Assembly (NCBI RefSeq): GCF_900112375.1
Contig: NZ_FOLS01000004.1
Location: forward strand, 186,001 to 250,000
Direction: 5' to 3'
Source: Pseudomonas citronellolis
Lineage (GTDB): Bacteria; Pseudomonadota; Gammaproteobacteria; Pseudomonadales; Pseudomonadaceae
DNA: 64,000 nt
Below, piece after piece: positions 59,641-64,000 of the stretch. A program made the position numbers and the translations under genes. Below the pieces are notes generated by a model, which did no database searches, was not told the DNA's origin, and saw nothing but the letters and a program-made list of their open reading frames with translations. How positions within the stretch are numbered: the first letter of the stretch is position 1; the number at the start of each line of letters is the position of its first letter.

Positions 59641-62493
59641 CTAGCGCGGCCGCTGGCCGTGGGCCTCCAGGAAGGCGGTGAAGGCTGCCGGCGCCAGCGG
59701 CGGGCTGATCAGGTAGCCCTGGATCTCGTCGCAGCGGTGCTGGCGCAGGAAGTCCAGCTGCTCCTGGCGCTCCACGCCCTCGGCCACCACCTTCAGCTCC
59801 AGGCTGTGGACCATGGCGATGATGGCGCGGGTGATGGCGGCGTCCTCGCCCTGGGCGGACAGGTCGCGGATGAAAGTCTGGTCGATCTTCACGTAGTCCA
59901 CCGGGAAGCGCTTGAGGTAGCTGAGCGAGGAATAGCCGGTGCCGAAGTCGTCGATGGCCAGCTTCACGCCCATCTCGCGCAGTTGGCGGAAGGTGGTGCT
60001 GACGCTCTCGACGTTCTCCAGCAGCTGGCTCTCGGTGATCTCCAGCTCCAGCAGCCGCGGCTCCAGGCCGGTTTCGTCGAGCACGGTGCGCACCAGGCTG
60101 ACCAGGTTGCCCTGGCGCAGCTGGTGCACCGAGAGGTTCACCGACACCCGCAGGTCGGCCAGGCCGCGGGCCTGCCAGGTGCGCCCCTGGTGGCAGGCGC
60201 GGCGCAGCACGAACTCGCCGATGGCGCCGATCAGCCCGGTTTCCTCGGCCAGGGGGATGAAGTCGCCGGGCGGGATCATGCCCTGCACCGGGTGGCGCCA
60301 GCGCACCAGGGCCTCGGCGCTGTCCAGGCGGCCGTTGGCCAGGTTCAGCTTGGGCTGGTAGTGCACCTCCAGCTGGCCGTCCTCGACGGCCTTGCGCAGC
60401 TGCACTTCCAGTTGCAGGCGCTCCAGGGTGCAGGCCTGCAGGTTGTCGGTGAAGAACTGGAAGGTGTTGCCGCCCAGGTGCTTGGCGTGCTGCATGGCCA
60501 TGTTCGCCTGGCTCATCAGCGCGGAAATCTCCCGGGCGTTCTCCGGCAGCAGGCTGATGCCCAGGGAGGCGCTGAGCATCAGCTCCTCGCCGGCAACGCT
60601 CATCGGCATGCGCAGGCGCGTCAGCAGGCGGCTGGACAGGCGCGCCAGGGCCGAGAGGCTGGAATAGGAATCCACCAGCACGGCGAACTCGTCGGCCGAC
60701 AGCCGGGCGATGGTGTCCGCCTCCGGCACCGCCTGGGTCAGGCGCCGGGCGATCTGCCGCAGCAACTGGTCGCCGACCTCGTGGCCGAGGCTGTCGTTGA
60801 GCAGCTTGAAGCGGTCCAGGTCGATCAGCAGCAGGGCCAGGCTGCGCCCGCTGTGCCGCGCGCGCTGGCCGGCGTCGTGCAGGCGCTGCTTGAACAGGCC
60901 GCGGTTGGCCAGGCCGGTGAGCTCGTCGTAGTGCGACAGGTAGCGCAGGCGCTCCTCGGCGTCGCGGCGCGCGGTGAGGTCGGCGAAGAAGCCCACCACG
61001 TGGGACAGCTGGCCGCGGTTGTCGCGCACCATGTTCAGTTGCAGCCATTGCGGGTAGGGCTCGCCGTTCTTGCGCGTCTCCAGCAGCTCGCCCTGCCAGC
61101 TGCCGGCGCGCTCCAGCTCCTCGCGGATCAGCAGGTACTGGCGGCGCGTCTCGGGGTTGCCGGAAAGGCTGGTGGCGACCTGGCCGATCACCTCTTCCGG
61201 GCGGTGCCCGGTGACGCGGCTGAAGGCCTGGTTGACCGCCAGCAGGCGGTAGTCGGCGTCGAGGATGACGATACCCTCGCTGGCCGCCTCGAACACCGTG
61301 GCGGCCAGGCGCTGTTCCTCCTCGCGGCGCTTGCGCGCGCTGACGTCGCAGCGGGTGCCGACCATCCGCGTGACCTTGCCGCGGGCGTCGCGGGCCATCA
61401 CCCGGCCGCGGTCCTCCACCCACACCCAGTGGCCGTCGGCGTGGCGCACGCGGTATTCGACGCGGTAGCCGTCGGTGCGCCCGCGCAGGTGGTCGGCCAG
61501 GGCCCGGCGCAGCAGCGGCACGTCGTCCGGGTGCAGCAGCGGGCGCAGGTCGGCGCGCATGCTGCGCACCGCGTCCTGGTCGAGGCCGAAGATTTCCCGC
61601 AGGCGCGAGTGGTGCACCTCGTCGGTGCGCAGGTTCCAGTCCCACAGCCCCAGCTCGCTGGCCTCCAGGGCCATGGCCAGGCGCGCCTGGCTGTTGCTCA
61701 GCTCGACGCTGCCGGCCTCGACCCGCACCTGCAGCTGGTCGCGCGCCTCGCGCAGGGCGCGTTCGGCGCTGCGGCGCTGCTCAACCTCGCGGCCCAGGTC
61801 CTGGTTGAGGGCTTCCGCGCGCCCCTTGGCCTGCTCCAGGTGGTCTACCAGCGCAAGGGTCTGGAAGCGCCGCAACAGGCTGCCCTGGACCAGCCGGTTG
61901 ACCTGCCAGGCCACCACCAGCAGGGCCGATAGCAGGATCGAGCCGAGCAGCCCCCAGCCCTGCTGCAGGTCGCTGCCCTTGAGCAGCAGGTAGCCGATGG
62001 ACGGCAGCAGGCAGGGCAAGGCGAAGGTCAGGAAGGCTGGCAGGCTCACCGCGTAGGCGACGCTGGCGGAAAGAATGGCCGCGGCGATCAGGCCGAACAC
62101 CAGGGCCTGCTGCAGGAAGGCGTCGGGCGGCACCAGGGCGATGGCGGCGAAGGCCAGGGTCAGCCCCGAGGCGCCGGCGCCGAAGAGGAACGCCCGCTGC
62201 CAGTGCGCTTCGGCCTGGCGCTGCGGCTCGGCATTGTGGAAGGCGGCGACCTGGATCAGCCGCATCACCGCCAGCAGCACCAGCCACACCAGCCAGCCGG
62301 ACAGCAGCAGGCCGTCCTGGCTGTGCCAGAGCAGGCCGGCGCAGGCCAGGCCGTTGAGCAGCATGAGCAGGGTCGGCACCCGCGAGCCCTGGTAGAGCAG
62401 GCGGGTGCGCTCGATGGCCAGTTCGTGGGCGTATTGCTGGCGGATCTCGGCCTGGCTGAAAGGCGCGGCCGAGGTATCCAGGTATGCGGTCAT
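59641..62493 (-). CDS. PAS-PAS-GGDEF-EAL protein (PA5442-like), GGDEF motif degenerate
   Basis: 950 residues. N-terminal membrane region with six to seven helices (about 30-205), a coiled linker, PAS near 268-390 (ALEASELGLWDWNLRTDEVHHSRLREIFG), PAS near 395-510 (ATVFEAASEGIVILDADYRLLAVNQAF), GGDEF domain near 515-680 and EAL domain near 690-945. The active-site loop reads LSADEF instead of GGDEF (about 598-603), so diguanylate cyclase activity is doubtful. EAL motif SAEALVRW (about 724), DDFGTGYSSL (845), KIDQTFI and EGVE are intact, so c-di-GMP phosphodiesterase activity is expected. I chose MTAYLDTSAAPFSQ (ATG 62493). Confidence 0.9.
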   Translation of the reverse strand: MTAYLDTSAAPFSQAEIRQQYAHELAIERTRLLYQGSRVPTLLMLLNGLACAGLLWHSQDGLLLSGWLVWLVLLAVMRLIQVAAFHNAEPQRQAEAHWQRAFLFGAGASGLTLAFAAIALVPPDAFLQQALVFGLIAAAILSASVAYAVSLPAFLTFALPCLLPSIGYLLLKGSDLQQGWGLLGSILLSALLVVAWQVNRLVQGSLLRRFQTLALVDHLEQAKGRAEALNQDLGREVEQRRSAERALREARDQLQVRVEAGSVELSNSQARLAMALEASELGLWDWNLRTDEVHHSRLREIFGLDQDAVRSMRADLRPLLHPDDVPLLRRALADHLRGRTDGYRVEYRVRHADGHWVWVEDRGRVMARDARGKVTRMVGTRCDVSARKRREEEQRLAATVFEAASEGIVILDADYRLLAVNQAFSRVTGHRPEEVIGQVATSLSGNPETRRQYLLIREELERAGSWQGELLETRKNGEPYPQWLQLNMVRDNRGQLSHVVGFFADLTARRDAEERLRYLSHYDELTGLANRGLFKQRLHDAGQRARHSGRSLALLLIDLDRFKLLNDSLGHEVGDQLLRQIARRLTQAVPEADTIARLSADEFAVLVDSYSSLSALARLSSRLLTRLRMPMSVAGEELMLSASLGISLLPENAREISALMSQANMAMQHAKHLGGNTFQFFTDNLQACTLERLQLEVQLRKAVEDGQLEVHYQPKLNLANGRLDSAEALVRWRHPVQGMIPPGDFIPLAEETGLIGAIGEFVLRRACHQGRTWQARGLADLRVSVNLSVHQLRQGNLVSLVRTVLDETGLEPRLLELEITESQLLENVESVSTTFRQLREMGVKLAIDDFGTGYSSLSYLKRFPVDYVKIDQTFIRDLSAQGEDAAITRAIIAMVHSLELKVVAEGVERQEQLDFLRQHRCDEIQGYLISPPLAPAAFTAFLEAHGQRPR

Positions 62494-62672
62494 AGGCGGC
62501 TTTTTCTTGTAGTGGTCGGCCTTGGCGTGGCCCGAGCATAACCGAGGCGGCAGGGTCGCCCAAGCTCGGGAAAGCGGCAATATGCCAGCAAATCGCTGAA
62601 CTTTCGTCGGGCAGGTGCCGGACGGCGCTTTGGTTTGCCGGGCTTTCCCCGCCGTCGGTAGAATGCCGCCCC

Positions 62673-64000
<1,328 letters not shown>

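Overview
The window is about 64 kb of a high-GC gammaproteobacterial chromosome, almost certainly a Pseudomonas of the P. aeruginosa lineage (P. citronellolis / P. nitroreducens-like; species placement is inference). The evidence is near-identity, from memory, of many products to PAO1 proteins (GshA, ArgA, ArgE, LdcA, AmgRS, Tex, pyruvate carboxylase subunits, Dnr), matching gene order, and abundant Pseudomonas-type REP palindromes beginning with GTAG. About 58 protein genes are supported. I see no tRNA, rRNA, CRISPR array, insertion sequence or prophage.

Layout. (1) 1-16.7 kb is housekeeping and follows the PAO1 PA5195-PA5210 order: hslR (cut by the left edge), rimB-like protease and rimK, ldcA, the amgRS two-component system, tex, a PaaI thioesterase, gshA, argA, argE, a CYTH/CHAD triphosphatase and a solitary GspE-type ATPase. 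(2) 16.7-23.8 kb is a junction stretch: SPFH/NfeD pair, 2-oxoglutarate oxygenase, BMP-family nucleoside-binding lipoprotein-like protein, ChaA-type antiporter, nucleoside deoxyribosyltransferase, a PhnA/YjdM zinc-ribbon protein and a dihaem cytochrome c. (3) 23.8-40.5 kb follows PA5435-PA5441: two-subunit pyruvate carboxylase with its LysR regulator, a second glucose-6-phosphate dehydrogenase with a divergent RpiR regulator, the tRNA-hydroxylation U32 protein, a DUF3142 protein and a large periplasmic protein. An amino-acid ABC importer with an FAD oxidase and IclR regulator is inserted in this block. (4) 40.7-59.6 kb is a denitrification supercluster: nirK, nirV, an NnrR-like regulator, ytfE/dnrN, dnr, dnrP, norD/norB/norC, norF/norE/norQ, a c551-type cytochrome and nosRZDFYL. 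(5) 59.6-64 kb returns to the ancestral order with a GGDEF/EAL protein (PA5442-like) and uvrD (cut by the right edge).

The supercluster covers nitrite to N2: copper nitrite reductase makes NO, NorCB makes N2O, NosZ makes N2; NorDEFQ and NosRDFYL mature and feed the enzymes; YtfE repairs nitrosative damage; Dnr and the NnrR-like protein sense NO. No narGHJI or nirS is present. Four near-perfect TTGAT-N4-ATCAA boxes, each with a -10-like hexamer at class II spacing, sit before the NnrR-like gene, ytfE, norCB and the c551-nos operon, so most of the island forms one visible Anr/Dnr regulon. nirK itself has no clear box.

Other notable signals: a roughly 290-bp composite palindromic element present in inverted copies on both sides of the U32 gene; REP elements that supply stop codons of two genes; a REP doublet between amgR and amgS; five perfect DnaA boxes within 12 kb, three inside genes and written with rare codons; and several palindromic operators at divergent promoters.
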